From Collinsella sp. AM17-1 (GTDB taxonomy: Bacteria > Actinomycetota > Coriobacteriia > Coriobacteriales > Coriobacteriaceae), in assembly GCF_003470665.1 (NCBI RefSeq), contig NZ_QRJZ01000004.1:1-64000 (forward strand): a stretch of DNA of 64,000 nt, in the 5' to 3' direction. A model generated the notes under the pieces. That model was not told where the DNA came from. It saw nothing but the letters and a program-made list of their open reading frames with translations, and searched no databases. Position numbers and translations under genes: made by a program. Shown here one piece after another: positions 56,138 to 64,000 of this stretch; the first letter of the stretch is position 1, and each line of letters opens with the position of its first letter.

Positions 56138-56169
56138 AAAGGTGGTCGGGTTTTCCGGCCACCTTTTTT
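56138..56169 (+). terminator. EIIA terminator
   Basis: AAAGGTGGTCGG (56138-56149) pairs with CCGGCCACCTTT (56155-56166) with one G-T pair, followed by T. Confidence 0.9.
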
Positions 56170-56350
56170 ATTGCACCGCGGGGAAGCGTTTTATTGCACG
56201 TTGGGCGGGCTTGCAAACCGTTCGGACGCTAAAACGAACCGACCGCGCCTTCGCGTTGCCGAGGATGTTCATAAGTGGATAGTATGGGCTTACTTATTAC
56301 AACGTGCGCCGCGTCCGGGAAGCGCGGTGCCGCTCATTGGGAGGAACAAC

Positions 56351-56908
56351 ATGAAAAAGAAGCTGCTGCTTGCGCCCCTCATGGCCGTCTTGGTTGCATG
56401 CGTGGTCGTGCTTTCCGGCTGTGGAGGTCCTTCGGTTGAGGAGCTCATCACCGAGGATCTTACGACGCAGTTTGACGAGGTCAAAAACGGTGGCGACGAC
56501 TTCCTCTCTGGTCTGGAGGAGGCTTCGGGCGACGAGTTCGAGCAGCTGGGTATCGATCCCAAGGAGTATGCCAAGACCTATCTCGAGGGCTTTGACTACA
56601 AGATCGGCGACGTGACGGTCGACGAGGACAAGGGTGTCGCGACCGCCGAGGTTTCTATCACATGCAAGTCTATGAACAAGATCGTCGAGGACTTCTCCAC
56701 CCAGTATCAGGAGAAGGTCGCCGCGCTTGATACGGTTCCCTCCGATGACGAGCTGTACAAGATGGCCGGTCAGGTTATGGTCGATGTGACCAAGGCCACC
56801 GAGCCCAGGAAGACCACGGTTATCTTCAAGTACACCTGCAACGACGACGGCGAGTGGTCTGCCGACGACTCCGTCAACTCCGAGATGATGGATGCAATGC
56901 TGAGCTAG
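56351..56908 (+). CDS. Putative lipoprotein, DUF5105-like
   Basis: A 185-residue predicted lipoprotein. Signal KKKLLLAPLMAVLVACVVVLSGC ends in a clear lipobox, cut before Cys at about residue 24; the mature part is acidic, with DDFLSGLEEASGDEFEQLG and the YKIGDVTVDEDKGVATAEVSI beta segments, shown here in part as GDVTVDEDKGVATAEVSI. It resembles small actinobacterial/firmicute lipoproteins with DUF5105. ATG follows TGGGAGGAAC. Function unknown. Confidence 0.75.
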   Translation: MKKKLLLAPLMAVLVACVVVLSGCGGPSVEELITEDLTTQFDEVKNGGDDFLSGLEEASGDEFEQLGIDPKEYAKTYLEGFDYKIGDVTVDEDKGVATAEVSITCKSMNKIVEDFSTQYQEKVAALDTVPSDDELYKMAGQVMVDVTKATEPRKTTVIFKYTCNDDGEWSADDSVNSEMMDAMLS

Positions 56909-56927
56909 GGGAGTTACGCGGTAGTTT

Positions 56928-57162
56928 GTTACGGCGTTTTACCAAACGCCGTAACTGCTCGACGCTGCGCGGGCACCAGAGCGACAACTTGTCATTCAAA
57001 GAGGACGGCATGACCAGAAGGTCAATGCCGTCCTCTTTTCATGCCAATTTGTTCGCTCTGGTGCCCGCTCGCTGTCCGTCCTCTACCTGCGGCGTTGCCA
57101 TGGTAGTCATTGGGGCGGCACTTGGGGACGTTCCTTTTCTGCCGGCAGTTGGGGACACTCCT
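56928..57162 (+). repeat. Structured ~230-bp repeat element, copy B
   Basis: First hairpin identical to copy A (56928-56955). Outer stem 56969-56987 with 57049-57068 (GCGGGCACCAGAGCGACAA / TTGTTCGCTCTGGTGCCCGC). Inner hairpin: a 13-bp stem (56999-57011 with 57025-57037) around GACC-AGAA-GGTC-A, followed by T. It ends with the GGGGACGTTCC/GGGGACACTCC unit (57117-57162). Confidence 0.8.
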
Positions 57163-57399
57163 TGCGCCAGCGTTGCATCGAATGCTCGGGAAAATACGAG
57201 CCGGTATTTGGCCGAATAGCGGGTCACGGTTTCCGGATGGCGTGGGTTGCGGAAAGTGCGACCCGGAATATTGCTCTGAAACGGGATGCCGTTTCCCCGA
57301 CAAGGCTCAACCGGAAAGCGCGTCCCATTCTGAGGCGGCAAAACGGGATGCGCTTTCCGCGCGACAGAATCTATGCAGCCGTGTTGAGCGACAGCCCCG
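57163..57399. other. Gene-free region with GGAAA/TTTCC repeats
   Basis: About 237 bases between the repeat element and the HAD gene. Several near-copies of AACGGGATGC and CCGTTTCC/GGAAAGCG alternate in both orientations, allowing small hairpins (for example AAACGGGATGCCGTTT). No gene is evident. Confidence 0.5.
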
Positions 57400-58068
57400 C
57401 TACTCGCCCAGAATCAGCGACGCGAGCTCTTCCTGGGTGTCCACCACGTAGTCGGCGCCGGCAGCTTCCAGCTCTGCGCGGCCGCGGAAGCCCCAGCTGA
57501 CGCCCGCACTCTTAAGGCCAGCGTTGTGGCCGGTCAAAACATCGACATTGGAATCGCCCACATAGAGTGTGGTTGCCGGGTCGGCGCCTAGCTCTTTCAT
57601 CACATGCAGCGTAACAGGCGCCTCGGGCTTGGGGGGAAACGCATCGACGCGGCCCTGTACCAGCGCAAAGCGCTCGGAACCAAAATACTTCTCGATAAGC
57701 GGAGCCGCCGAGATGTGGTCCTTGTTGGTGAGCACGGCAAGCTGCACGCCCGCGGCACGCAGGCGGTCGAGCATCTCGATTGTGCCGGCATAGGGGGCGG
57801 TGTGGTCCTCCTTGTGCTCGCCGTAGTAAGCCCTAAACTCGGCAAGCGTCTGCTCAAACATACGGCCGTCGCCCGCATACTCGGCAGGCATAAAGCGCTC
57901 AACCAGCTTGAGCATGCCGTTTCCCACCTTGTAGCGGTACTCGTCGACGGCAAACGTAGGCCAGCCGTGCGTCTCGCAGGTATGGTTGCCGGCGGCCGCC
58001 AGGTCTTCGAGCGTGTTGAGGATGGTGCCGTCCAGATCAAAAATCACATGGGAAAAAGCTGCTGCCAT
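57400..58068 (-). CDS. HAD-family phosphatase, phosphoglycolate-phosphatase-like
   Basis: A 222-residue HAD hydrolase. Motif I is FDLDGTILNT, motif II lies in LAVLTNKDH, the lysine in FPPKPEAP and motif IV in YVGDSNVDVLTG; a helical cap sits between motifs I and II. This matches Gph/PGP-like enzymes. ATG 58068 follows GGGAG at good spacing; another ATG, five codons upstream, is less well placed. The substrate (phosphoglycolate or other small phosphate ester) is not certain. It is on the same strand as the hyp genes but separated from them by 104 bases. Confidence 0.88.
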   Translation of the reverse strand: MAAAFSHVIFDLDGTILNTLEDLAAAGNHTCETHGWPTFAVDEYRYKVGNGMLKLVERFMPAEYAGDGRMFEQTLAEFRAYYGEHKEDHTAPYAGTIEMLDRLRAAGVQLAVLTNKDHISAAPLIEKYFGSERFALVQGRVDAFPPKPEAPVTLHVMKELGADPATTLYVGDSNVDVLTGHNAGLKSAGVSWGFRGRAELEAAGADYVVDTQEELASLILGE

Positions 58069-58172
58069 GAAAGCTCCCGTCATTGGGTTCCAAAACGCAC
58101 CCCATGATACTGGGCATGCGTGCCGGGCATGTTTGGAATCTGAATATCTTTAATAGCCCTGAGCCTTTGTCG

Positions 58173-59207
58173 TTAGCAAATCCTCGGCAGCTGTTCTCCT
58201 ACGAGCATGTCGAGGATGCGAGTCGATCCCCAGCCGGTGCGTACGCGCACGGCGGGTCGAGCGTCCGATCCAAGCGGCAGCACGCGGCCGATAATCGCGG
58301 CGTTCTCGCCGTAGCGGGCGGCACGCATGGCGGCTAGAGCCGCATCGGCCTGCTCGGCCGGCACGACGGCAACCATCTTGCCCTCGTTTGCTACCTGCAG
58401 CACATCGTAGCCGAGCATTTCGCAGGCGGCCTGCACGTCGGGACGCACGGGCACGGCATCTTCGTCGACCTCCATGGCAACGCCGCTGGCCTGGGCAAAC
58501 TCGTTGAGTGTGGACGCCAGGCCACCGCGCGTGGGGTCGCGAAAGCAGCGCGTGTCGGGTGCTGCGGCAAGCACATCGGCAATCAAGTGGTTGAGCGGTG
58601 CGGCATCGCTTTCGATGGTGCTCGAAAACGCCAGGCCCTCGCGCTGGCTCATGATGGCGATGCCATGGTCTCCGAGCGTGCCCGATACTAGGATAACGTC
58701 GCCGGGTTGGCAGTTGGCACCGCTGAGCGCCACGCCCGTGGGAACCTCGCCCACGCCGGCGGTATTGATATAGACGCCGTCGGCCCCGCCGCGCTCGACC
58801 ACCTTGGTGTCGCCCGTGATTATGGACACGCCCGCCTCATGCGCCGTTTCGGCCATCGTCTGCACAATCTGGCGGAGCTTATCCATGGGATAGCCCTCTT
58901 CGAGGATAAAGCCGCACGACAGGTAGCGCACGTTGGCGCCCGAGGTCGCGACGTCGTTAACGGTTCCGCACACGGCGAGGCGGCCGATGTTGCCACCGGG
59001 GAAGAACTGCGGCGAGACCACAAAGCTGTCGGTCGACATGGCTATGCGCCCGCTCGCGGGCAGCGCGGCGACGCCGGCATCGTTGCCTTCGAGCAGCTCG
59101 GGCGACCCAAACGCATCCAGAAAGACCTCATCGATGATGCGTTTCATCATCTGACCGCCAGAGCCGTGGCCCAACAGGACGGTGCTATCGGTGGCAGTAC
59201 GGGACAT
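58173..59207 (-). CDS. hypE: Hydrogenase maturation protein HypE
   Basis: A 344-residue PurM-like enzyme that converts the carbamoyl group delivered by HypF to a cysteine-bound cyanide for the Ni-Fe centre. LLGHGSGGQMM opens the protein and LEGNDAGVAALP follows. The C-terminus is PRIC: the terminal cysteine that receives the carbamoyl group is present. It is the last gene of the hyp run. Confidence 0.96.
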   Translation of the reverse strand: MSRTATDSTVLLGHGSGGQMMKRIIDEVFLDAFGSPELLEGNDAGVAALPASGRIAMSTDSFVVSPQFFPGGNIGRLAVCGTVNDVATSGANVRYLSCGFILEEGYPMDKLRQIVQTMAETAHEAGVSIITGDTKVVERGGADGVYINTAGVGEVPTGVALSGANCQPGDVILVSGTLGDHGIAIMSQREGLAFSSTIESDAAPLNHLIADVLAAAPDTRCFRDPTRGGLASTLNEFAQASGVAMEVDEDAVPVRPDVQAACEMLGYDVLQVANEGKMVAVVPAEQADAALAAMRAARYGENAAIIGRVLPLGSDARPAVRVRTGWGSTRILDMLVGEQLPRIC

Positions 59208-59255
59208 ATCGAAAACTCCAATCGTGGGTGGTGCCGGTGTGCGGGTGCGTCCGGA

Positions 59256-60368
59256 CTAGTCGCGGTAGCGGTAGTACGCCGCGCAGCTGCCCTCGGAGCT
59301 CACCATGCACGGGCCGACGGGGTGCTCGGGCGTGCAGGTGCGGCCAAAGAGCGGGCAGCTGCTCGGCGCAATGGCCCCGCGCAGCACGTCGCCGCAGCGG
59401 CACCCGCGCGGCTCGACCGTCGCCTCAACGGGCACGTCAAAGCGAGCACGGGCATCAAAGCGCGAGAACTCGGGGCGGATGGAAAGGCCCGAGTTGGCAA
59501 TCAGCCCCAGCCCGCGCCATGTGGTATCGCACGGCTCAAATACCTGCTCGACCAGCTGGCGCGCCACGGGATTGCCGTCGGCATTGACGCCGCGACGGTA
59601 GGCGTTGTCGATCGCGAGCCTGTCCTCGACAACCATCTGGACCAGCATGCAGATGCCCTGCAGGATATCGACCGGCTCAAATCCCGTTACCACGCCCGGG
59701 GTCTTAAACTCGTCGACCAAAAAGCCAAAGGGGGCTAAGCCCGTGATGGTGGCGACGTGTCCCGGCAGGATAAAGCCGTCGATAGCGGTCTCGGGATCGT
59801 TGGCGATGGCGCGCAACGCCGGCGGCGTGGTCTTGTGGGCGCAATAGACCGAGAAGTTCTGCAGCCTGCGTGCGTCTGCCTCCAAGATGGCGGCGGCGAT
59901 GGTGGGCGTTGTGGTCTCGAAGCCCACGCCCATAAAAATGACCGGGCGATCGGGGTTTTGCTCGGCAATGTCGAGCGCGTCGAGCGGGGAATAGACGATG
60001 CGGATGTCGCGCCCCGCCGCCTTTTGCGCAGCGAGCGAGGTGGATGATCCGGGTACACGCATCATGTCGCCAAAGGTGGTGATGATGGCGCCGTCTATGT
60101 TGGCGAGCGCGATCGCGTGGTCGATGTCGCGGTTGGCGGTAACGCAGACGGGGCAGCCCGGGCCGCTCAGCAGCTTGAGCCCGGCCGGCATAATGGAGCG
60201 AAAGCCATAGCGCCCGATGCTCACGGTATGCGTGCCGCAGACTTCCATAAGGTTGATGCTGCGGTTGCCGACAAACTCATGAATACGATCGATGAGCTCG
60301 CGAGCCAGCTTGGGGTCGCGAAATGCCGAGAAGTCGATACCGGAGCGAGCCGGCTGCTCGGCCGCCAC
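59256..60368 (-). CDS. hypD: Hydrogenase maturation protein HypD
   Basis: A 370-residue iron-sulfur protein that, with HypC, assembles the Fe(CN)2CO unit. Conserved cysteines include Cys44 in MEVCGTHT, Cys72 and Cys75 in GPGCPVCVT, and the C-terminal cluster cysteines in GRTCTPEHPVGPC. It starts with GTG, which overlaps the hypC stop codon by one base (TAGTG), implying translational coupling. Confidence 0.96.
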   Translation of the reverse strand: MAAEQPARSGIDFSAFRDPKLARELIDRIHEFVGNRSINLMEVCGTHTVSIGRYGFRSIMPAGLKLLSGPGCPVCVTANRDIDHAIALANIDGAIITTFGDMMRVPGSSTSLAAQKAAGRDIRIVYSPLDALDIAEQNPDRPVIFMGVGFETTTPTIAAAILEADARRLQNFSVYCAHKTTPPALRAIANDPETAIDGFILPGHVATITGLAPFGFLVDEFKTPGVVTGFEPVDILQGICMLVQMVVEDRLAIDNAYRRGVNADGNPVARQLVEQVFEPCDTTWRGLGLIANSGLSIRPEFSRFDARARFDVPVEATVEPRGCRCGDVLRGAIAPSSCPLFGRTCTPEHPVGPCMVSSEGSCAAYYRYRD

Positions 60369-60628
60369 TAGTATGCCTCGGCCGGGTTGGTGGCAAGCTG
60401 GTTTTCTTCGACCAGTTCGGTCATGGTGTTGACCAGGTCGAGCGTCTCCTGCGCCTCCTGCTCGTCGACGATCTGGATGCCAAATCCAGCGTGCACCAGA
60501 ATATAATCGCCTACCTGCGCCGTCGGCACGAGTCTCAGTGAAACAGGGCGCTCGATGCCCATCATGTCGACGGTGGCCTTGAGGTCGTCGTCGCGTTTGA
60601 CTACTTTACCGGGAACGGCAAGGCACAT
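60368..60628 (-). CDS. hypC: Hydrogenase maturation chaperone HypC
   Basis: An 86-residue HypC/HybG-type chaperone. It begins Met-Cys-Leu-Ala-Val-Pro-Gly, with the essential Cys2, and has the usual OB-like core (VGDYILVHAGFGIQIVDEQEA). It binds the iron being assembled on HypD and hands it to the hydrogenase large subunit. Ribosome site GGGGAAC. It lies 130 bases downstream of hypF and is joined to hypD. Confidence 0.95.
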   Translation of the reverse strand: MCLAVPGKVVKRDDDLKATVDMMGIERPVSLRLVPTAQVGDYILVHAGFGIQIVDEQEAQETLDLVNTMTELVEENQLATNPAEAY

Positions 60629-60758
60629 AATGTTCCCCTTTTATACGTTTTGCGCTGGATAGGCGCCTAATTACCCATCAGTTGATGGTAGCGCTCGCGG
60701 GAGTCACGAGCAAACGCGTTACACCTGTGAGACGGCGGCGCGCAGGCTGGCAAAACGC

Positions 60759-63230
60759 CTATCGCGATGCTGTCTGCGCGAGACGAGCGCGAGCGATGGC
60801 GGCCTGACCGTAGGCGATACAGCCGTCGTTGACGGGCACGGCGTGGGGGACCAAGACGGCAAGACCGGCGTCTTTAAGTTCGTGGGTAAAGAGCTGAAGC
60901 AAAAGCTGGTTCATGAACACACCGCCCGAGAGCGCGACGGTATCGATGCCCTCGCGCGCGCAGATTTCGCGTGCGATTCGTGCCGAAGAGCGCGCGATGG
61001 CGATATGGAAGTCGAGTGCGAGCTTGCCGGCGGGCACGCCGGTCCTGATTCCCTCCAAAAGCGCCTCAAAAAGCGGTCTGGAGTTCAGAACATGGCAATC
61101 GTCCGGACGGGATGATTCGGTTACGGAAAAGCTGACCATATTGCCGGTGGGGCAGGCACTTTCACTGCTGAACGCGCGCCAGGCGGCGGCTTCGAGTTCT
61201 ATGGCGGGTTCGCCCTCGTAGGTTGCCTTGTCGCAGATGCCCAGAATTGCTGCCGCGGCATCAAAGAGACGTCCCATGCTGCTGGTACGCGGGCTGTTGA
61301 TGCCGCGCTCGATCATGGTGGCTGTCACGCTACGCGTTTGCTCGTCGAGGCTGTCCAAAAGCTGAGCGGCGCCTGGGTGCTCGAGTAGGCCGAGTTCGCT
61401 GAGCAGGGCAAAGGCGTTGCGTCGAGCGTCGCGTACGGAGGCCGCCCCGCCGGGGAGCGCCCAGGTGAGCAAATGCGCGGTGCGCTCAAAGCCGTCAAGG
61501 CTGGCAACAAGAAACTCGCCGCCCCAAATGGTCCCATCGGTGCCGGCGCCGGTGCCGTCGAAGGCGATGCCAAGGACACGCGTGTCGGTTGTAAGCTGGC
61601 CCGCGGCGATGGCCTCGGCCATTACGCTCGCGATATGCGCATGATGGTGCTGCACTTCGACGAGCGGCAGATTGCATTTTCGCGCCTGCTCGCGCGCCCA
61701 CTGGTCCGATAGATAGCTGGGGTGTAAATCGCAGGCCAAGGCGGCGGGCGCCAAGTCAAAGAGATCTTCCAAGCGCGTGCGCGCGGCGTTCCAGGCATCG
61801 AAGGTCCCGCCGTTTTCAACATCGCCGATATGCTGCGACACAAAACAGGTTGCCTCGCCGTTCGTCCCTTCGCGCGTGAGCGCAATCGTGGCCTTTTGTT
61901 GTGGCCCGCAGGCGAGCACGCAGGACGGAGCGCCGTCGAGCGCCGGCAACGGCAGCGGCTGGGGTGCATATCCGCGGGCACGGCGCACGGGCATAATGGC
62001 GCCGTCGACCACGCGCACTACAGAGTCGTCGTAGCGCGAGAGGATCGCGCGGTCGTTGCCGAGTAGCGCATCAGCAATGCCGGCGGCAACGAGGCGCTCC
62101 CAGGCAAGATCGTCATCGGTCTCGATGGGCTCTTCGCTCAGGTTTCCGCTGGTCATGACGAGCGCGTGCATACCGCGGGCTTCTGCCACGGCAAGCAGCA
62201 GATGCTGAAGCGGGGTGTAGGGGAGCATAACGCCAAGCTCGGGCAGGTCGTGCGCGACGGACGGTGCGAGTACGAGGGCGTCGGGAGAATCGCCGTCGCT
62301 CCCGCAAACAGCACGCCGGCGCAGCAGCACAATGGGGCGAATGCTGCCGGCCAGCAAGCCGCGCTCAACGTCGTTGACATGGCACAGGCGTTCAACGTCG
62401 GCAAGGTCGCGTACCATAACGGCAAGCGGCTTGTTGCTGCGGCGTTTGCGACGGCGCAGCTCGGCTACCGCCTGCTCGTTGGAGGCGTCGCATGCCAAGT
62501 GAAATCCGCCCAGACCCTTGATGGCGACGATGCCGCCGCTGGCCAGCAGCTCGACGCAGCGCTCGATGATAGCGTCGCTGGCCTCGCGTGTGGTGCCGAC
62601 GGCCGGTGTCGCGGACGAATTCCCGCACGCATCGCCGTTCACAGCCTCGCGCCAAGTAATATGCGGCCCGCAATCAAAGCAGGCATCGGGCTGCGCGTGA
62701 AAACGCCGGTCGAGTGGGTCGGCATACTCCGCGGCACACTCAGGACACATGGGAAAACAATTCATCGACGTGGCCGCTCGGTCATAAGGCAGCGACCGGA
62801 TGATGGTAAAGCGCGGTCCGCAGTTAGTGCAGTTGATAAAGGGGTAGTGATAGCGTCGGTCGGCGGGATCGAACAACTCGCGCAGGCAATCGTCGCAGGT
62901 GGCGATATCGGGCGAGACGAGCGTCGTGTGCGCGGTCTGGTCCTGCGATGCCACAATGCGAAAGCCCTGCTCATCGGCAGCGCTCCAGCCGCCAGGCTCC
63001 AAATCCGCAATATCGACTCGCTCAACGCGGGCTGCCGCAGGCGCATGCGCAGAAAGCGCGGCAACAAAAGCATCGAGCGCATCGGCCGGAGCGTGCGCCT
63101 CGATATGCACGCCGTCGCCCGCGTTGAGCACCCATCCGCAAATGCCGTGCGCCATGGCCTCGCGATACACAAACGGCCGCATGCCAACGCCCTGCACAAT
63201 GCCCGTCACATGAATATGCACATGTCGCAT
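60759..63230 (-). CDS. hypF: Carbamoyltransferase HypF
   Basis: An 823-residue enzyme that makes the carbamoyl group used by HypE. In order: acylphosphatase domain (VTGIVQGVGMRPFVYR), two zinc fingers (CDDCLRELF with CTNCGPRFT; CPECAAEY with CFDCGP), a YrdC-like domain, and a Kae1-like domain with the HHHAHIASVMAEA metal site. ATG 63230 begins the acylphosphatase domain and is preceded by GAGGGGTG. The domain set is complete and length normal. Confidence 0.96.
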   Translation of the reverse strand: MRHVHIHVTGIVQGVGMRPFVYREAMAHGICGWVLNAGDGVHIEAHAPADALDAFVAALSAHAPAAARVERVDIADLEPGGWSAADEQGFRIVASQDQTAHTTLVSPDIATCDDCLRELFDPADRRYHYPFINCTNCGPRFTIIRSLPYDRAATSMNCFPMCPECAAEYADPLDRRFHAQPDACFDCGPHITWREAVNGDACGNSSATPAVGTTREASDAIIERCVELLASGGIVAIKGLGGFHLACDASNEQAVAELRRRKRRSNKPLAVMVRDLADVERLCHVNDVERGLLAGSIRPIVLLRRRAVCGSDGDSPDALVLAPSVAHDLPELGVMLPYTPLQHLLLAVAEARGMHALVMTSGNLSEEPIETDDDLAWERLVAAGIADALLGNDRAILSRYDDSVVRVVDGAIMPVRRARGYAPQPLPLPALDGAPSCVLACGPQQKATIALTREGTNGEATCFVSQHIGDVENGGTFDAWNAARTRLEDLFDLAPAALACDLHPSYLSDQWAREQARKCNLPLVEVQHHHAHIASVMAEAIAAGQLTTDTRVLGIAFDGTGAGTDGTIWGGEFLVASLDGFERTAHLLTWALPGGAASVRDARRNAFALLSELGLLEHPGAAQLLDSLDEQTRSVTATMIERGINSPRTSSMGRLFDAAAAILGICDKATYEGEPAIELEAAAWRAFSSESACPTGNMVSFSVTESSRPDDCHVLNSRPLFEALLEGIRTGVPAGKLALDFHIAIARSSARIAREICAREGIDTVALSGGVFMNQLLLQLFTHELKDAGLAVLVPHAVPVNDGCIAYGQAAIARARLAQTASR

Positions 63231-63272
63231 GCGACACCCCTCATCAAAACCGACCAAATAGGGACAGGTGCG

Positions 63273-63785
63273 CTACAGCCCCAGGCTCTGCTTGGTGGCG
63301 GCGCACGTGAGCTCGCCGTGCTTAACGCCGCGCAGGCCCAGCAGGCGGTCGGCTAGTTCGTAGACGCGCTCGCCGCGACCCTTGAGCGCCAGAATCTCCA
63401 AGCAGTTGTGGTGATCCAGATGCACGTGCATGGTCGATACGATCTCGTCGGTGTAGTCGTGCTGCACTTCGTCCAGACGGCGCGTCAGGTCACCGGTATG
63501 GTGGTCGTAGATCATGGTGAGCGACCCGATAACATGCTCATCGGGCGTGCGCATCTGCTCCTTGGCGATCGAGGCGCGAATCAGGTCGCGCACGGCCTCG
63601 GAGCGGTTGGCCACGTCGCCGCGGCGCGCGATCTGTTCGTCAAAACGGCGCAGCAGGTCGTCCGGTGCGGTAACCGAAAAGCGGACTAGCTCGGAGCCGG
63701 AGCCACTACAGTGGCAGCCTGCGTCACCGTCCGCCCCGTGCGGATGCTCGTGCTCGTACCCGCAGCCGTGCTCGTGTTCGGCCAC
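63273..63785 (-). CDS. nikR: Nickel-responsive regulator NikR with His/Cys-rich N-terminal extension
   Basis: A 170-residue NikR. Residues 33-75 form the ribbon-helix-helix (LVRFSVTAPDDLLRRFDEQI, RSEAVRDLIRASI) and the C-terminal ACT-like domain carries the nickel site: His109, His120, His122 and Cys128, with exactly the spacing of E. coli NikR (76, 87, 89, 95). The first 31 residues are an extra tail with six His and three Cys. Located in the hyp run, it should adjust nickel uptake or hydrogenase genes to nickel supply. Confidence 0.95.
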   Translation of the reverse strand: MAEHEHGCGYEHEHPHGADGDAGCHCSGSGSELVRFSVTAPDDLLRRFDEQIARRGDVANRSEAVRDLIRASIAKEQMRTPDEHVIGSLTMIYDHHTGDLTRRLDEVQHDYTDEIVSTMHVHLDHHNCLEILALKGRGERVYELADRLLGLRGVKHGELTCAATKQSLGL

Positions 63786-63786
63786 G

Positions 63787-63999
63787 TTACACCAGCTTCA
63801 CGGAGCCGACGGAGTTGTGGTCGGCCTCGATGGCCTCTTCGTAGCCCTCGAGTGCGTCGTGGGCCTCGTGCAGCGCGGCCATGGCTGCCTCGAGCTTGGC
63901 GCCGATGCGCTCCATGTCAAAATTCTCGGTCGCATGCAGCAGCTGATGGCTCCACTCGTGAGCGAGCTCGATGGTGTCGTCGACCTGCTTGACGCTCAT
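63787..63999 (-). CDS. Small helical protein beside nikR, possibly incomplete at window edge
   Basis: A 70-residue protein read from ATG 63999 to a stop two bases upstream of nikR. It appears as two amphipathic helices (VDDTIELAHEWSHQLLHAT and RIGAKLEAAMAALHEAHDAL). I recognise no family. The gene may start further upstream, outside the window. Close coupling to nikR suggests a nickel or hydrogenase-linked role. Confidence 0.6.
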   Translation of the reverse strand: MSVKQVDDTIELAHEWSHQLLHATENFDMERIGAKLEAAMAALHEAHDALEGYEEAIEADHNSVGSVKLV

Positions 64000-64000
64000 G

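Overview
The window looks like a chromosomal segment of a high-GC, anaerobic, gut-type actinobacterium of the Coriobacteriia, most likely Collinsella or a close relative. The reasons are the GC-rich codon use, the mix of PTS transporters with Ni-Fe hydrogenase maturation genes, a LuxR regulator fused to a multi-pass membrane domain, LuxS, and many short palindromic intergenic repeats. This assignment is inferred from gene content and style; no rRNA or other marker is present.

Layout. 1-2.6 kb: an OatA-like membrane acyltransferase (- strand). 2.8-4.8 kb: ribokinase plus nucleoside hydrolase. 4.9-7.0 kb: two tail-to-tail LacI regulators, one with an in-frame 9-bp tandem repeat. 7.1-17.4 kb: a sugar utilisation locus with an alpha/beta hydrolase, a DUF5060/DUF4038 (apiosidase-like) glycosidase, a complete lactose/cellobiose-type PTS (IIC, IIB, IIA), then a fucose-isomerase-like sugar isomerase, a split transketolase and an FGGY kinase. 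Isomerase, kinase and two-subunit transketolase are the set used in the known transketolase route for the branched pentose D-apiose, and apiosidase-like enzymes lie nearby, so an apiosyl-glycoside pathway is the leading hypothesis. 17.5-20.2 kb: luxS, a DUF4867 gene, and an orphan AAA ATPase followed by a second, partial copy of the DUF4867 3' end.

20.5-30.2 kb: a beta-glucoside locus with a BglG/LicT antiterminator, EIIBC, GH3, GH43, GH35-like and GH1 phospho-beta-glucosidase. 30.4-33.5 kb (- strand): a DUF1593 protein and a prolyl-oligopeptidase-type esterase. 34.0-38.3 kb: another EIIBC, a GH140-like DUF4038 enzyme, the 3' remnant of a third related glycosidase, and a ROK kinase between two identical 88-bp repeats. 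38.7-44.0 kb: a membrane LuxR regulator and four envelope-associated unknowns (membrane-anchored protein, zinc-ribbon protein, two paralogous lipoproteins). 44.0-49.0 kb: mgtA, pyrE and an XRE regulator fused to a desulfoferrodoxin-like domain. 49.1-56.9 kb: RpiR regulator, a large GH106-like enzyme with a divergent AraC regulator, GH1, a stand-alone glucose-type EIIA and a lipoprotein. 57.4-64.0 kb (- strand): a HAD phosphatase, then hypE, hypD, hypC, hypF, nikR and a small unknown gene at the edge.

How it fits together. Most of the window takes up plant-type glycosides through the PTS and splits them in the cytoplasm: none of the glycosidases shows a signal peptide. Both EIIBC proteins lack an EIIA domain and may share the EIIA at 55.6 kb. 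Similar TAAAC/GTTTA operator-like sites precede LacI-A, the isomerase operon and the 34-kb PTS operon, suggesting one regulon. The spaces between genes hold several repeat families, including one of about 230 bp in which paired stems differ between copies but still pair.
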